Assembly (NCBI GenBank): GCA_003049485.1
Contig: PYST01000354.1
Location: 1 to 40,021, forward strand
Origin: Ophioceras dolichostomum
Lineage: Eukaryota; Ascomycota; Sordariomycetes; Magnaporthales; Ophioceraceae
Length of the DNA: 40,021 bases
Reading direction: 5' to 3'
Shown here: positions 1 through 11,456 of the stretch, piece by piece
How the letters are laid out: each line of letters starts with the position of its first letter
Position numbering within the stretch: the first letter of the stretch is position 1
Notes under the pieces: model-generated
Told to the model about the DNA's origin: nothing
Databases searched by the model: none
Seen by the model: only the letters and a program-made list of their open reading frames with translations
Program-made: the position numbers and the translations under genes

Positions 1-1056
1 CCGAGAAGGGGGAGACGTTTAGCAGGCCGGACAAGGAGAGGGAGAAATAGTAATAAATGCGAAGAAATCTTGCCGAGAAGAGTTCAGTTGCATCCATCGT
101 TGGTCCAAGGTAGACACATGTCAGGCAGAGGACTATTGTGGATAATGGGAGAATGGCCGAACCCGGAATTGGTCCCGTTGAGTTTTGCTAAACATTTGAT
201 GGTTGTAGTTGTTCATCCTTGCTCTCCTAATACTTCCGCCGTCACAAGGGCGCACGGAGGTTGCAGATCGGCAGGCTGGCTGGTTGGAGGATGGGCAGAC
301 GCATGTTGGCTTCAAAAGAGGGTTGGCGGTGCTGTCTCCGCACCAAACACCTCAAAAAGCTTCGGGTGCATCAGCATCCTCTCTGCCTTCAGCTTTGCGA
401 CATCCCGTGGAGCCATGGAGGCTCTTTGAAGTCCAAGAGAAGAATTCTGACGCTGTGGCACGATTGCCAGGATGAAGGACGAGAAATACGTAAAAGCCTC
501 CTCCCCTCTAGTGTCGTGTGGGATGGGATGTGTCGCAGTGGTGATAAAAATGGACACAGATATTGGCATCGGTCACAAGCAGGGGTGGTACCAGATTGAC
601 CAATCAATCATCGAAGAATCAACGTTCCAGGCTGGCTCCACGATCATGCGGGGCAGACCATACCCTGATGAGTCAGCTGGTGCGAGCCGATAAGATCCTC
701 GTCTCCCCCCTCATCCAGTTCAGCCTCCAACCTGGTCGGACATGGGCCAATATTAAACGCGGGAGAGGCCAACTTCACGCCCCCAACATCCCCTCAGGTG
801 GGGGCTTTTGTTCTATGGAGGGAAAAATTCGAACAAGCACACACACAGTCGCGACGTTTCTGAAGTCGAGCGTCGTGCACGGCAGTGGCGAACCTCACCA
901 GAGACGCTCAGGGATGGGGTGATGAGGCCTTATATGAGAGAAGGTCGGGGTATCCAAAGTCCAAACCAGAGCATATACCAAGCTAATACAGGTACAAACA
1001 ACGTACAACTAGGCTGGCATGTACCCACCTCTACTGTCAGCACGACATGCATGGGC
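1..1056. other. Intergenic, no gene recognised
   Basis: Short overlapping open frames occur on both strands, but none has a recognisable domain, a signal peptide or a plausible splice structure. The right end is the 3' flank of the SLX1 gene, which ends at 1057 on the minus strand. A gene lying to the left of the window could have its promoter here, but nothing shows it. Confidence 0.6.
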
Positions 1057-2154
1057 TTATGCTTTAGCCTTTCTTCGTCTTTTAGGCTTGAGCATTTTCT
1101 CAACCTCCGTCTTTCCTCTCAGCCGTAGCGTGAGCTCCTTCATCATATCGGCCCACTTCACCGGCCCGCGGCAGCTCGGACATGACCCCTGAATGGGCAA
1201 TAGATCATCAGCGCCGGCTTGGTTGGCGAGCAGATGGCGACTCCAGCAGGAGAGATGGCCGACGGCCTCGCAGCCATCATTCGAGCAGAGGACCAGCAGC
1301 TCCATCTGCGAGTCCTGGGACGCATTGCAGACCACGCACTTGCCTTCGCGCTCAAAGCTGAAGACCGAGTGGCCCTTCGTTACGTATTCCTTGAGGGGTG
1401 CATAATCGATCGGCAGTGCGTGTATGCCCCACGTCTTCGGGTCCGATTTTTCCGACTCCACGGCGGAGGTGCCTCTCACTTCGGTCTCGTCCGGACGAAA
1501 ATCGGTCTCGACTTCGATCGGCGCACGCAGCCGCGGCACAGCAGTGCTAGTAGATGCTTCGACCCGCTTCTTCCAGACCCCATAAACATCGGGAGCAAAG
1601 AAGTGCAGCTTCAGTGGCCACCGCGCAAACGAGGGCACGCCGAGCAGGATGTGCAGATTGGACAATATCGAAACCATACTTGGTATGGGCTTGGCGGGTC
1701 TGCCGTTCTTTTTTCTCCGCGTCGAGACGCTAATGCGCGACAAGGATGGAATATGGAGGGAGAGGTGCGGGTTCGTGAGTGCCCACCTGCAACACGGAGA
1801 AGAAGAGAGCAACCTCGTCAGTTCAGTAGCCCAGCGCATCGCAGCCGGGGAAAGGGAAGGATGACCAGAGATGGTCGGAGTTCCCAGGCGGAGCCGAAAC
1901 TATACGTACTCAAACTTGAGAGCCGCAACCATGCTTGGAAACCCCGAGACAAGCCCCACCATCTCCCATGGTCGAAAATCCGCGCGCGACGTCCGAGCCG
2001 CGCCTCCGGGTGCCTCTCCGTTGTGCTGCTTCAGTCGGCGTGGCGGGTTCGGCGTCGAGCCGATATAAAGTGACGCATGGCGGACGGTAGAGCGTAGTAT
2101 GTAGACCGCGTAAAAAGCAGGAACAGGCTTAGGAATAATTGCCATTGTCGCCAC
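1057..2154 (-). CDS. SLX1: Structure-specific endonuclease subunit SLX1
   Basis: Catalytic subunit of the SLX1-SLX4 nuclease, which cuts branched DNA such as flaps, forks and Holliday junctions in the nucleus. Two exons are read on the minus strand, 2154-1910 and 1786-1057, giving 324 residues. Residues 13-83 form a GIY-YIG nuclease domain: FYAVYIL with Tyr18, YIG with Tyr30, PPRRLKQHN with the Arg/His pair, and Glu82 in FEW, the expected metal-binding Glu. The C-terminal half holds a Cys/His-rich RING/PHD-like zinc finger (CVVC, CSNDGC, HLSCW, CPSC) and a basic tail KPKRRRKAKA. The intron has a GTACGT donor and a TTGCAG acceptor and splits the codon of Glu82. Length and domain order match fungal SLX1. 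The partner SLX4 is not in the window. Confidence 0.93.
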
Positions 2155-3642
2155 GTATCAAAGCATCGCACGGTCGCCTCAACGCGATCTCTTTGTGATG
2201 GTTACGGAGGGGGGGTGGCACGGGTCTCGATGATAGAGGATCGGTGCGAGGGGGTCGGAGGCATTTCCCTTTCTGTTAGGTTGAGATTGTAGTTCGATCG
2301 GTCTCGGTCCCACGCATCGTTCGGCTTTACAGATTATATATATTATGCGGCTGTCGTTATGGTTGAGCTCCGTGTTGATCGCATGTTGTTGATGTTGGCT
2401 CGGGTGGGGCCGATCGTCGAGGAAACGAGCCGCCCAGACCACCAGGCACGTGCCCTTCTGGCCTCAACCTCATCCCACAGTGCCAGACGGAGTTGGGGTT
2501 TTAGACACAGTGTGCCATCGCAAGCCAATCTTGACCACGAGCCTCCTCGTAACCTCTGTCGTTCAAGCAGATCGACATTTCCTTTTCGTCGCCACCGAAG
2601 CGAGAGTACAATAAGCTATCGATTTGGAGTCATTGATGTCCTGAACATCGGGCAATTGTCGGTGCCATCACCTCATCATTACAGTGCTCATGTTCTGATA
2701 CCCTTTCCTTTTTCTAACTCCTCACTTTACACTTTGAAGGTTTTGGTCGGCTCACTCACTCATGCTCACCCGGATCCCATCGCCGTCCTTGCATGCTTTA
2801 ACCTTTCTGCGTCCGTCGTCGTTTCGAATCCATCCGGAATCCATCAGTTTTAAGAATACCGCTCCCCCAAGTCCTAAGGATGATCGCCACGAGAAGCCCA
2901 TCTCACACAAGCCTACTCACCAACCAATCACTAAACAAGCGGTGTTCACGGTGTACAACCTCCCTACCCACGCAGTAATTGCCACTTCGGCGAACTTGGC
3001 CGCGCTATTACCGATCTTTCTCCTAAGTGCGTTGTCTTGGCATTCAATGCGTTAACTGGTGTTGCTATGAGGTGGTGGTGTCTCTCCATTTTATCCGCCC
3101 CCATCGGTGCACGACCTCCGGAATTGGCATTTGCACAGGCTCAATACCCCCTATATCTGACAAGTCCAGCGCCCTCACTTCAGTCTTCTTCGACACTCGC
3201 ATATTTCTATCTTTCAGCGGTAAGGATGAACTGAGCACCCGCGGTTCATCCGCCTGGTTTGGGTGCCTGCCAGGTACAAATTAAGCCGGCTGATGCTTCT
3301 GGGGTCACACAGCTACCTGGGAACGGCGAGGGGCATTGCACTAAACTTCCCACGCAGGTCCCGGGCGGACCTTTTACCCCAGACTCTGCCGTGCTACAAT
3401 ATCCAGGTCCAGCATGCGCTCGATGCCCACGAACACTTAACATGAGATTTGGTATCGGATGGTCAGGTCACTGTCGTCAAAATAAGGCGAGATGGAGGGC
3501 TGGCAATCTCCCATTCGCAGTATATATATGAGTGTCCCCTCGCACTGAGACCGAGGTGATGATCATGGGCTTGCGAGATCAGGAGCAGGAGACATGAACC
3601 TTCGTAAAACAGCACTTTGGGCGCAGCCCATCCTCACCGAAC
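2155..3642. other. Divergent spacer between SLX1 and the tyrosinase gene
   Basis: This spacer contains the promoters of two divergent genes. An AT-rich TATATA run at about 2332-2345 lies 180 bases before the SLX1 start, and a TATA run at 3521 lies before the tyrosinase. The small open frames here (for example 2762-3055) show no domain or signal peptide and I do not call them genes. Confidence 0.55.
3521..3529 (+). promoter_or_regulatory. TATA box of the tyrosinase gene
   Basis: A TATATATAT run lies about 115 bases upstream of the tyrosinase ATG at 3643, a usual distance for a fungal TATA element. The assignment rests on position only. Confidence 0.5.
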
Positions 3643-5201
3643 ATGGGGCATTCTCTCCTGAGGCTCGCCCTGGTTCTCTGTATTCTGTCCTTCGGCTCCA
3701 CCGAAGGGGCTACGTACTTGCAGTCCGGTATTGACTCCGGCGCAGTGCTGACCATGCTTGCGCAAGAAGCCGCCTGGAACTCCCATCGCCATATGGACGT
3801 ATCTAAGAGGCCAGGGTGCTCGAGGGCAAACGCGAGGATTCGCAAGGAGTGGTGAGTCTCTACATCCTGCCCGCCTTTGCACCTGCTGTCGTCTCTCCAT
3901 CTCTGCTTACAGATGAGTAAAATCGTGGTCAGGCGGAGGATCCCAGCCAACGAGCGCAAAGCCTACATCGCCGCGGTTCAATGTCTTCAAAGGAAACCGA
4001 GCTCCTTTCCCGCCGGCCTCGTTCCAGGGGCCAAGTCTCTTTTTGACGATTTTGCCGCCATCCATCTCAACCAGTCAGGATATGTCCACAACTCTGCCAA
4101 GTTCTTACCCTGGCACCGGTATTACTCGTGGACATACGAGCAAAAGCTGCGCGAAGAATGTGACTACAAAGGTTGTGAACCTCGCGCCTTACAATCCTAT
4201 CAGGAGACGACACCTAAACGACGACGCGTGCCTCGACGGACTCATCGCTAACCTGTATCATGACTCCCAGGTCCTTACCCCTACTGGGAGTGGGGGCTCG
4301 ACGTCGACGATCCGAGTAGATCACCACTCTTTGACGGATCCGAGACGTCCATCGGCGGTGACGGGGCATTTATATCCCATGAGGGCCATAACCTCGGCTC
4401 CATTGTCCTTGAGCCGGGAACCGGCGGCGGCTGTGTCATGGTGAGTTCTGTACCACAAAACATAACGCTTACTTGGTCTAGGAGCACTCTACTTAAACAA
4501 GCCAATATCAACCAACCAGCGAGGACCGTTCTCAAATATGACCATCCACCTCGGCCCCGCAGACCTCCCTCCCTACGGCGACGAGCCAGACGAGAACGTC
4601 GAAGACCCCTTCCAAGACAACCCGCGATGCCTCAAACGCGACCTCAACGGCGACCCGGGCCGCCGCTTCGCGAGCTTCCGGAACACGACCGAGCTGATAC
4701 TCGATCACGACAGCATCGAGTTGTTCCAGGCCGTGATGCAGGGCGATGCGCGGTACGTTAGCCACAGCATGGGCGTCCACGGCGGCGGGCACTACATGTT
4801 TGGCGGGAATCCCGGTGCGGATCCGGACCTCGCCTCGGGAGATCCAGCCTTCTTCCTCCATCATGCCCAGATCGATAGGATCTATTGGGTCTGGCAGATG
4901 TTGAACTTTGAGAGGCGACAGGTGAGTTAGTATTCACGCGTCCCAGCATTTGCTCTTCAGAAGAGGGGACCGGGCATTTAAGGACTGCCCTTGGTGCAGC
5001 CGATTTCTTAGTGTCACTATGCTAACACTAAGAAATGATTAATAGGAGATATTTGGTACAGGCACAAGGATGAACGACCCGCCGAGCGGCGACGTCTCTG
5101 TCGACGACGAGATCGACATCGGCTCTCTGAACGGTCCAGTGCCTATCAAAGCTTTCCTAGATACGACGGCCGGTAGTCCATTGTGTTATATCTACGACTG
5201 A
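3643..5201 (+). CDS. Secreted short tyrosinase / catechol oxidase
   Basis: Type-3 dicopper enzyme that oxidises phenols or catechols to quinones outside the cell. Five exons are inferred: 3643-3851, 3933-4171, 4271-4440, 4520-4921, 5046-5201, giving 391 residues. The first ~22 residues are a signal peptide (MGHSLLRLALVLCILSFGSTEG). The CuA site is formed by H114, H122 and H131 (WHRYY); the CuB site by H293 and H297 in VHGGGH and a His in FLHHAQIDR (320-321). Donors are GTGAGT (three times) and GTTGTG; all joins keep the family sequence, e.g. KGPYPYWEW and RGPFSNMT. The protein ends with CYIYD, so it stops at the Y-x-Y motif that closes the catalytic core and lacks the C-terminal lid domain of long fungal tyrosinases. 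This fits the short secreted class. Substrate cannot be told from sequence. It converges on a broken P450 gene 182 bases away. Confidence 0.9.
5003..5036 (+). repeat. Perfect hairpin inside the last tyrosinase intron
   Basis: Two 12-base arms (5003-5014 and 5025-5036) are exact reverse complements around a 10-base loop. The likely branch site CTAAC (5022-5026), 20 bases before the AATAG acceptor, lies at the loop/arm border. Confidence 0.85.
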
Positions 5202-5383
5202 CATTGTGAGAGTCACGTCATTGTGGGGGTCTCAGATCCCGACTTTTCTGAGTACTAGTAGCCACATATAGTATCATAACGCCAACACCACTTTTACCCT
5301 AGTACAACTCTACAGCCTTCGGCAATTTTCAGGACTAGCGTAACTTTCTCTGGGCATCATGGGGTTAACGACCAACTATTAAT

Positions 5384-7359
5384 TCAGTTGATGGATAGGA
5401 GCGAGTTTGGCTTATGCTTCTCCACACCGAGAAGATCAACTCTCTCCCCAGCTGGAAGTTTCACCACGGGAAACCGTTGCAGGATCCGGACGACGGTGTA
5501 CGCAGCCTCGGTGAGCGCGAAGTCCACTGACGACGGGTGTCCACATCGAGGTTAGTATAAGGCTGTGGATTCGACCCAGGGAGGGCGTGACAAAAGCCGG
5601 CCACTAGGGGCAAATAATCAAGGGCTGGAAAGGAAGGCACTGACTTCCAACGCAAACTCGAGGTCTAGCATGGAACGGCAAGTACCCGTAGTTGCCCGTC
5701 ACCGAATCCCGTAACAGAGGGAGGTCCTCGTCGTCCCACCTCTCCGGTCGGAAGGCCTCTGCGTCCATACCGTAGAGGTCCGGCCGTCGGTGCAGCGTGT
5801 ATATGCTGTAGGCCACCGCAGAGCCCTTGGAGACGAGCACTGGTGACCTGCGGTCGGGGCCGCCGCCCGTAGGCAGGACGGTCGTTCTCGTCGACGTGCG
5901 TGTGTTCACCGGCAATGGAGGATACAGCCGGAGAACCTCCCTCAGGACGTTCTGGAGGTACTTCATGTCTTGGAGGTGCGATCGTCTTAGATCTTCGGGC
6001 TTCACGTCGAGGCTTGCAATCTCGGCCCTGAGCTTCGCCATCTTGTCTAGGTGCCTCACCAGGACAAAGCTGTTGTACATACCAATATGCTGAGTGATCT
6101 CATTGATCAGTTACTATGCATTCCTGCAACACGATTCAGTTTGCGGGCTGTGGAAATACAAGGAGAGAATGCTTACAAGGTCCACGACAGTAGACAAGCA
6201 GTAGTGTCCCTCCCCGCGGCGAGTTTGTTCACGATCTGCCGCCTAAGCGCTGCCCGGTCTGGACATGCCTCGGCAACTTTTCCGAGAAACATATATCTTC
6301 CGCCACCTTCGTTTTCGGACTTCTCGGACTTCTCGCGCTGGCTCTTGGCTCAGTTCTGGTCGATGATGCGATCGGCGAAGAGATGGACCTTGCGGCAAGC
6401 ATCAATCCACTCTCAACCGCCGATGAGCCAGTAGAGATCGAGGAGGCGGAAGCGCTTCGCGACGTAGCTCTGCGCGGTGTCGAAGGCGTTGGCGAACTCT
6501 TGCTCGCGGCTGTTTTCTGCAGACTTAAGAGAGTGGATGGACTCGCCGAACAGGAAGGCGGTGGTCACGTCGAGAGTAAAGCGGAAGAGGAGAGGATTTA
6601 AGTCGACGATGACGTCGCCACCGCAGGGACGGGAAGCGGCGCCAACGATGGCCCCGATTAGATCGTCCATCGGCTCATTGAAAAGCTCGAGATCCTCATA
6701 CTGTCGGTGGGCAAGCTGGGGGCGAATGATGTCTCTCGAGGTTTTCCATGCTTCGCCGTCCTGAGTGAAGATGCCGTCACCGAACATGGGGAAGGTGATG
6801 GCTCGCCTCGGACCGAAGCAGTAGTCGGCCGCCTCGGAAATGAACATGGCCTCCAGGTTCGCCGGATCAACGGTGCCGAACGCCGGGGTGCCGAGGAATA
6901 CTTGCTTCAGAGTCCATCCTGTCTGGTGAAAGTGGAAGAGGAAGAGCTCCATCAACCGGGACTCGGCCCCCGCACGGAAGATCTGCTGGAGGCGGTCCAC
7001 TCCCCATGGCCGCTAACTTTGCAAGGCGGTGGATGGCATCAGCAATCGGTGAACCGAGGCGGCGCTTGAGGGTGATGGGAGAATGAGAGAGTGATGATCA
7101 ACCATCCGGGTCGGCTGGGCACTCACTTCTCAAGAAGGGGAGGTGGCTCGCAGCCATTTTCTGCGGCAAATCTCTCGAGCGCCTGCCGACACAGGAAGCT
7201 GTCCTTGAATCAGTATATATCGGCAATGGAGGAAGGTATCTCAGGTGGTGGGGAGCTTGGGTTGGTTGACAGGACCTTCCGCTGTTGCCTCTCGACGAGG
7301 AACTGATGAGCCCAAAGAATGGCTCCAATGCACAGAAACGCGAGTGCGACCAGTAGCAT
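5384..7359 (-). pseudogene. Broken CYP52-like cytochrome P450 gene
   Basis: Remnant of a membrane-bound P450 related to the CYP52 clan (fatty acid or alkane hydroxylases). The N-terminal anchor starts at 7359 (MLLVALAFLCIGAILWAH). The body 7012-6177 contains DRLQQIF, the C-helix WKTSRD and the I-helix AGRDTT. An intact intron (6176-6070) leads to the K-helix EVLR and the PERW region, and another (5644-5527) to MDFALTEAAY. Breaks: TGA at 6413-6415, where relatives have Arg between LIGG and the ACRKVH segment; TGA at 6350-6352, 21 codons on; no splice pair near 7013-7112 that keeps frame; and the haem loop reads FHARPRVCVG, with Arg in place of the conserved Gly of FxxGxRxCxG (codon 5664-5666). 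The protein would also end early. P450 identity is sure; the exact CYP family is not. Confidence 0.78.
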
Positions 7360-9015
7360 GGTATTAGCAGCGGCTTGTAGCGCGTCTTATGATCTGTTCT
7401 GTGCGCAGCTTAAAGCTAGGACGACGCCGTAGGTCTTGCGATCAGGGTTCAGCAGAACCAGAGATCGTCTCGTCTTTTCATCTGTCTCAAGGCAACGGAC
7501 GGAAGGACCAGAAAGCTTAAATACCTTCCTGGCTAAGAATTGCGTTCATTGCGTCCACATTCCACACCGCCTGCGTTTCTGCACCGTCTCCCTCATTTCG
7601 GGGGTTGTGGGATGGCTGGCGACGAAGCAAGGGAGGCGATTTCAGGGGTTGCCATTGGACCGTTTGGCACTGTGTGACACAACCTCGATACTAAATGAAA
7701 GCTTCGAAATGCTGTTGGCGCGTGAAATCAGTAGGTGCCCATTGACGCATGGCTGTGTCGTTGGCGCTTGCAGTTCCGAATCTCTGGGTCGCGGATCTGC
7801 CAACGACAGGCCCGTTTTGGCTGAACATTTTTGGGGTCGGTGTGTGACTGGGGATTGGGCCTCCACGATGGCAACCGGGAATGGCTGGAGTCTACGACGC
7901 GGCCTCTGGAGAAGAGGAATTCGATCTCCTTGTAATCTTTAGGATTGGCAGTGCGGTTCCTCATTCGCACGTATCTGGTTCTTTTTGAGGATTCTAGTTG
8001 CGTCATTCAGAATTCCTCCCCTTGTCGCGGGAAGGCAGTCCACGATTGATCCCTTCAACTTTGATGCCTCAACGCCGAAGCTCTGCTCCGGAACTTGTCA
8101 TCGGGGCCGCCACAGTGAATGAAGGTGAATATCATCTGTGATGATCTGCTTCATCAAAAGGTCGGGCTTGATGATTGGCTTGTCACTTACACGCTTCCTT
8201 AGCTCATGAGGATACCCCAGGAATTGGGGGTGCGTTCATCTACAAGTCAAAGGAGCTAGTGGACGAGGAGTCCTGGCACGTACATGTTGTCTGTGTTGAA
8301 GAGCTCCTCCTCCAGAGGCTCTATTTAATAGCCCAGTACAAACTAGAAAACCTGGTCATACTCCATTAGCGTCGTAGTATTTTGATCAGTTATGTTGTAC
8401 CTAGGATAATTACAGGAAAAGATCTCTCCCCCCCCCCCTCACTCTTCCACATGTCACTACGTCTGCCCACTTACTCCGCACCTGGAATACATCAAGTTGA
8501 TTCTTGGAGCGGCGGTCTGTCTCTCCTCCATCCCCATGAACGGTACGGGCCTCGCCTTTGGCCATAGGTTAAATTGCTAGAGTACCTGCCGAGCCTACTA
8601 CGTACATGTGCGGTCAATGGGCGGGACACAAATCCCGACGTGGCTAATACGGCGTGCCGGGTGGAGCCCGGCTGCTCGCTTACACCTATTCGTCGAGAAG
8701 GTCTTGGCTAAGCGGGTGTAATAGTAATAGGTTGTGGTGTAGCTCTGCTGCTTTCATTTTTGGAGTAAATAGTTCCGATATCCGAATCGTTGTGAGTGGT
8801 ACGCGGGGCAGGGTTCAACCCGAGATATAGTTCATTAGGACCGGGTCAAGAAGCGAAAGTGCTCATTCTAATAATTAGAGACATTTATCAGTCCAGTGAT
8901 TCCCCTCACCAGGGGTTATGGTTGGAATCTCCTGGTGGATTCTTCGTTGTCTAACACCGTCCACTCCCAGCTCGGTACCTCTCGACACCGACCGATAACT
9001 CAATTCTCTTTCGCG
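7360..9015. other. Intergenic, no gene recognised
   Basis: Promoter side of both the decayed P450 and the LysM gene. The 168-residue open frame at 7436-7942 has no domain or signal peptide. A run of 11 C lies at 8428-8438 and a small GC hairpin near 8655-8671. No transposon ends or tRNA could be recognised. Confidence 0.5.
8428..8438. repeat. Homopolymer C11
   Basis: Eleven consecutive C bases. The run is a likely site of length error in reads or assemblies. Confidence 0.9.
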
Positions 9016-9758
9016 ATGGCTCCCATACCACGAGCTCTGCTGGCGGCCGTGGGCATACATTGTGCCCAGGTGGCAGTGGTACAGGCCCAGGGGAGCGAGC
9101 CGGCGGCGTGTGCTTGGCGGGTTGCGACTCGGGTCGGAGAGACCTGCTCCTCCATCGCCGACGAATGGAACTTGACCACCGAGGAGCTTCAGAGCTACAA
9201 CCCGGAGATCGACTGCTCGCTCGGGTTCGTCGCCTCAGGCCTCCAAATCTGCGTTGAGGCTGGTGCACCGGCCCCAACCGCAGCCCCTGAGCAGACAAGG
9301 ACGACGCCACGACCGACGAGCTCCCGAACGAGCTCTGCCCCCACGCCGACTCAGAGCGGGCTTATCGAAACATGTGAGCCGACTAGCTTCATAGCTGGGG
9401 ACTTGGTATGACATGTGCTCGAGCACCTTGGCTAACGATGGCGACATTCGCTGCGCTACAAACAACTTGAAGGCAATCGTTTCCACCGTGTCATCTCCGG
9501 TGACGACTGTGACGTTATTGTCAAGAGATACGGCACCTTCACGCTGGAGGACTTGTAAGTCTTTGATTCTTCCCAGATTGGGGAGTGGCCGCCACCAAAC
9601 AGATGATATGGGAATCCGTGGCTGACAACCGGCACCCTTGGACCTTCAGCTACAAATGGAATCCGGCTCTGGCCCCGGACTGTATGGACCTCCAGGGAGG
9701 GTACATGGTCTGCGTCGGAGTGCCGGGTACACCGACTCGTCCTGGAGGCCGTGTCTAA
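9016..9758 (+). CDS. Secreted protein with two LysM domains (LysM effector type)
   Basis: Small secreted chitin-binding-type protein of 182 residues. Three exons: 9016-9373, 9473-9554, 9650-9758, with donors GTGAGC and GTAAGT. A signal peptide covers about residues 1-24 (ends VVQAQ). LysM1 spans about residues 32-80 (CAWRVATRVGETCSSIAD ... YNPEIDC ... LQICV). A Ser/Thr/Pro/Arg linker runs from 83 to 113. LysM2 spans about 120-169 (CNRFHRVISGDDCDVI ... FYKWNPALAPDC ... YMVCV). Each LysM has the paired cysteines typical of fungal secreted LysM proteins. Both introns fall in or next to LysM2; the first splits the codon of Cys120. In plant-associated or mycoparasitic fungi such proteins bind chitin fragments and shield hyphae or damp host sensing. 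Whether this one does so is inference. Confidence 0.9.
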
Positions 9759-11456
9759 ATCTACCTGGGTAGTCCACCTAAGGTATACCGGTCCTAGAGT
9801 TCGGAAACTCAGGAGAGGAAGGGCGCATGTCTGGAGAGCCTAGTATCATACAAAATGGGATGTTGTTAACTGGAGCGACGAATATTGTAATAATGGCTCA
9901 GGATTTATAACGTTTAGGTGAGAACATGGACTTCCTCGCTTCCCGTCCAAACTGTCTGTCGATGAAAGAACTCGACCGTCCGAATTCACATATCGTCGGC
10001 CGAAACGGCCGCTAGCTTGATATCTTTACACTTCTTAGAAGCATCTGATTATTGCCACATATCTGGGTCAGTATATGTAGGACCCGTCCGAAGAGGGAAG
10101 GGAACAGCTGAGATATGGGCCATATGACGCTCGGCAGCATCCGAGATGAGAGTATTGACTCTTAGGCAGCTGGGCTACTAAGAGGGGTCTGTCTACTATG
10201 GTGGCCCTGAGCAAATATTGTTCCGATCACGGAGAGGAAAGAGGCCCGTCCACACCGCCATCGTTAGGGAGTTCTCGTATACCCTCTCATGTGATGCTGA
10301 GGAATAGCAGTACTTATAGACCCAGGTAGAAGAGCCCGAGATCGGTATGGCCATGCAACTGTGAAGAGAGACGAAGAGATACTCCCGTCGGCGATGCGGT
10401 GAGTATATTGAAAGTGCCGAGTATTGTAACCACTTGTAGCCTGGCAGGCGACCCAGGGCAAAGAACGCTCAGCGGCCCTATTTTCGGGCCGATGTAACTG
10501 CTCTGTTGTCCCCTAGTCTACCAATACGAGAAATGGTGAGCGAGAGCGGTGGCGCCGTTTTCACCCGTCTAAGTCATCTACGTCATACGTCCCGTTCGCT
10601 GGAGGGCGGAGGGTTCCGTCAGGGGCACAGTCGAGGTCATCGTGAGGTTTGCACGACGGCACAAGTGTCCCGGGAAACCGGCGATGCGATGGAAGACCTT
10701 GGCGTTTTCTTCAACGTTGCTTCTGCAGTCGGTCCATAATATTCCCCAAAGATCATTCCATGCTTGCCGTTCTACACAGCTTGGCGGGTAATGAATATGG
10801 GTTCAGAGTCTCGTATTGAGGACTGCAAGGGCATAACGTCAGCAACCGTTTGCCCCCCCTTCTCCCCAGTTTTGCCCCCTGTGTGTGTCGGCCATCCAAT
10901 CGGATACCCGGAATTTCCGTCTTTTACGATTTCGAGCCGAAAGGACGGCAGATGTGCCGAGATTGAGTGGGATTGCCCAACCCCAGGTTCGCCAGCTGAT
11001 CGGTGCCCCAAGACTTGTCGTGGATCCAAAGCCCGCGAAGACCCATGGCACCCAACTTTGTGCATATTGTTAGGGAGAGATGTGATTTACCTATTCTTCG
11101 CGATACGCTGACGGCTAGACCGACTAACTCAGTCAAACAAGGTCATTTTCCGAGGGAATATGCAGCATCGGTACAGCAATACGGGGTCGAGAGGTCGCGA
11201 GGGGCGTTCCGGAAGATGCAATTCGGAATGAGCTTCCAGGGTATCTCTCTGCCCGGCTCTGGAGCCGGGGCTCGGGCAATGAGGAAAGGGAATTGTATAA
11301 AAGCTGATGATATCTTCAGTCTCGCTCGACTAATGTGTTCGTCATCAGCAGCTCTCATCAGTAAAGACTCACAGCCCCATCCGAGTACCCATCTCTCCGA
11401 TCAACCTTTCAAAACAGTCTACCAGCTTCTCAACACTCCGAAAAATCGTCGCTACC
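9759..11456. other. Intergenic, no gene recognised
   Basis: Short open frames on both strands lack any recognisable domain. The long frame 11003-11533 overlaps the start of the next gene in another frame and is a shadow. A 6-base GC stem with an AAA loop lies at 9997-10011. The right end contains the promoter of the small secreted protein. Confidence 0.5.
11296..11302 (+). promoter_or_regulatory. TATA box of the small secreted protein gene
   Basis: TATAAAA lies 161 bases upstream of the ATG at 11457. The leader between them is rich in C and T, as is common in expressed fungal genes. Confidence 0.55.

Noticed and set aside
3852..3932. An alternative acceptor TTACAG before an ATG at 3913 in the tyrosinase gene
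   Set aside because: It makes a stop codon at the join. The later acceptor at 3932 restores EWRRIPANERKAY.
7210..7212. A third in-frame TGA in the N-terminal part of the P450 remnant
   Set aside because: It probably lies in an intron of about 93 bases whose CTGAT branch site overlaps it and whose acceptor GGCAG restores ALERFAAENG. The donor (GTCCTG) is poor, so it is not counted as a lesion.
7436..7942. Open frame of 168 codons
   Set aside because: It shows no domain, no signal peptide and no family pattern, and it lies upstream of two genes in a promoter-type region.
8800..8835. GGTTCAACCC, resembling a tRNA T-arm
   Set aside because: No acceptor stem, anticodon arm or D-arm could be found around it.
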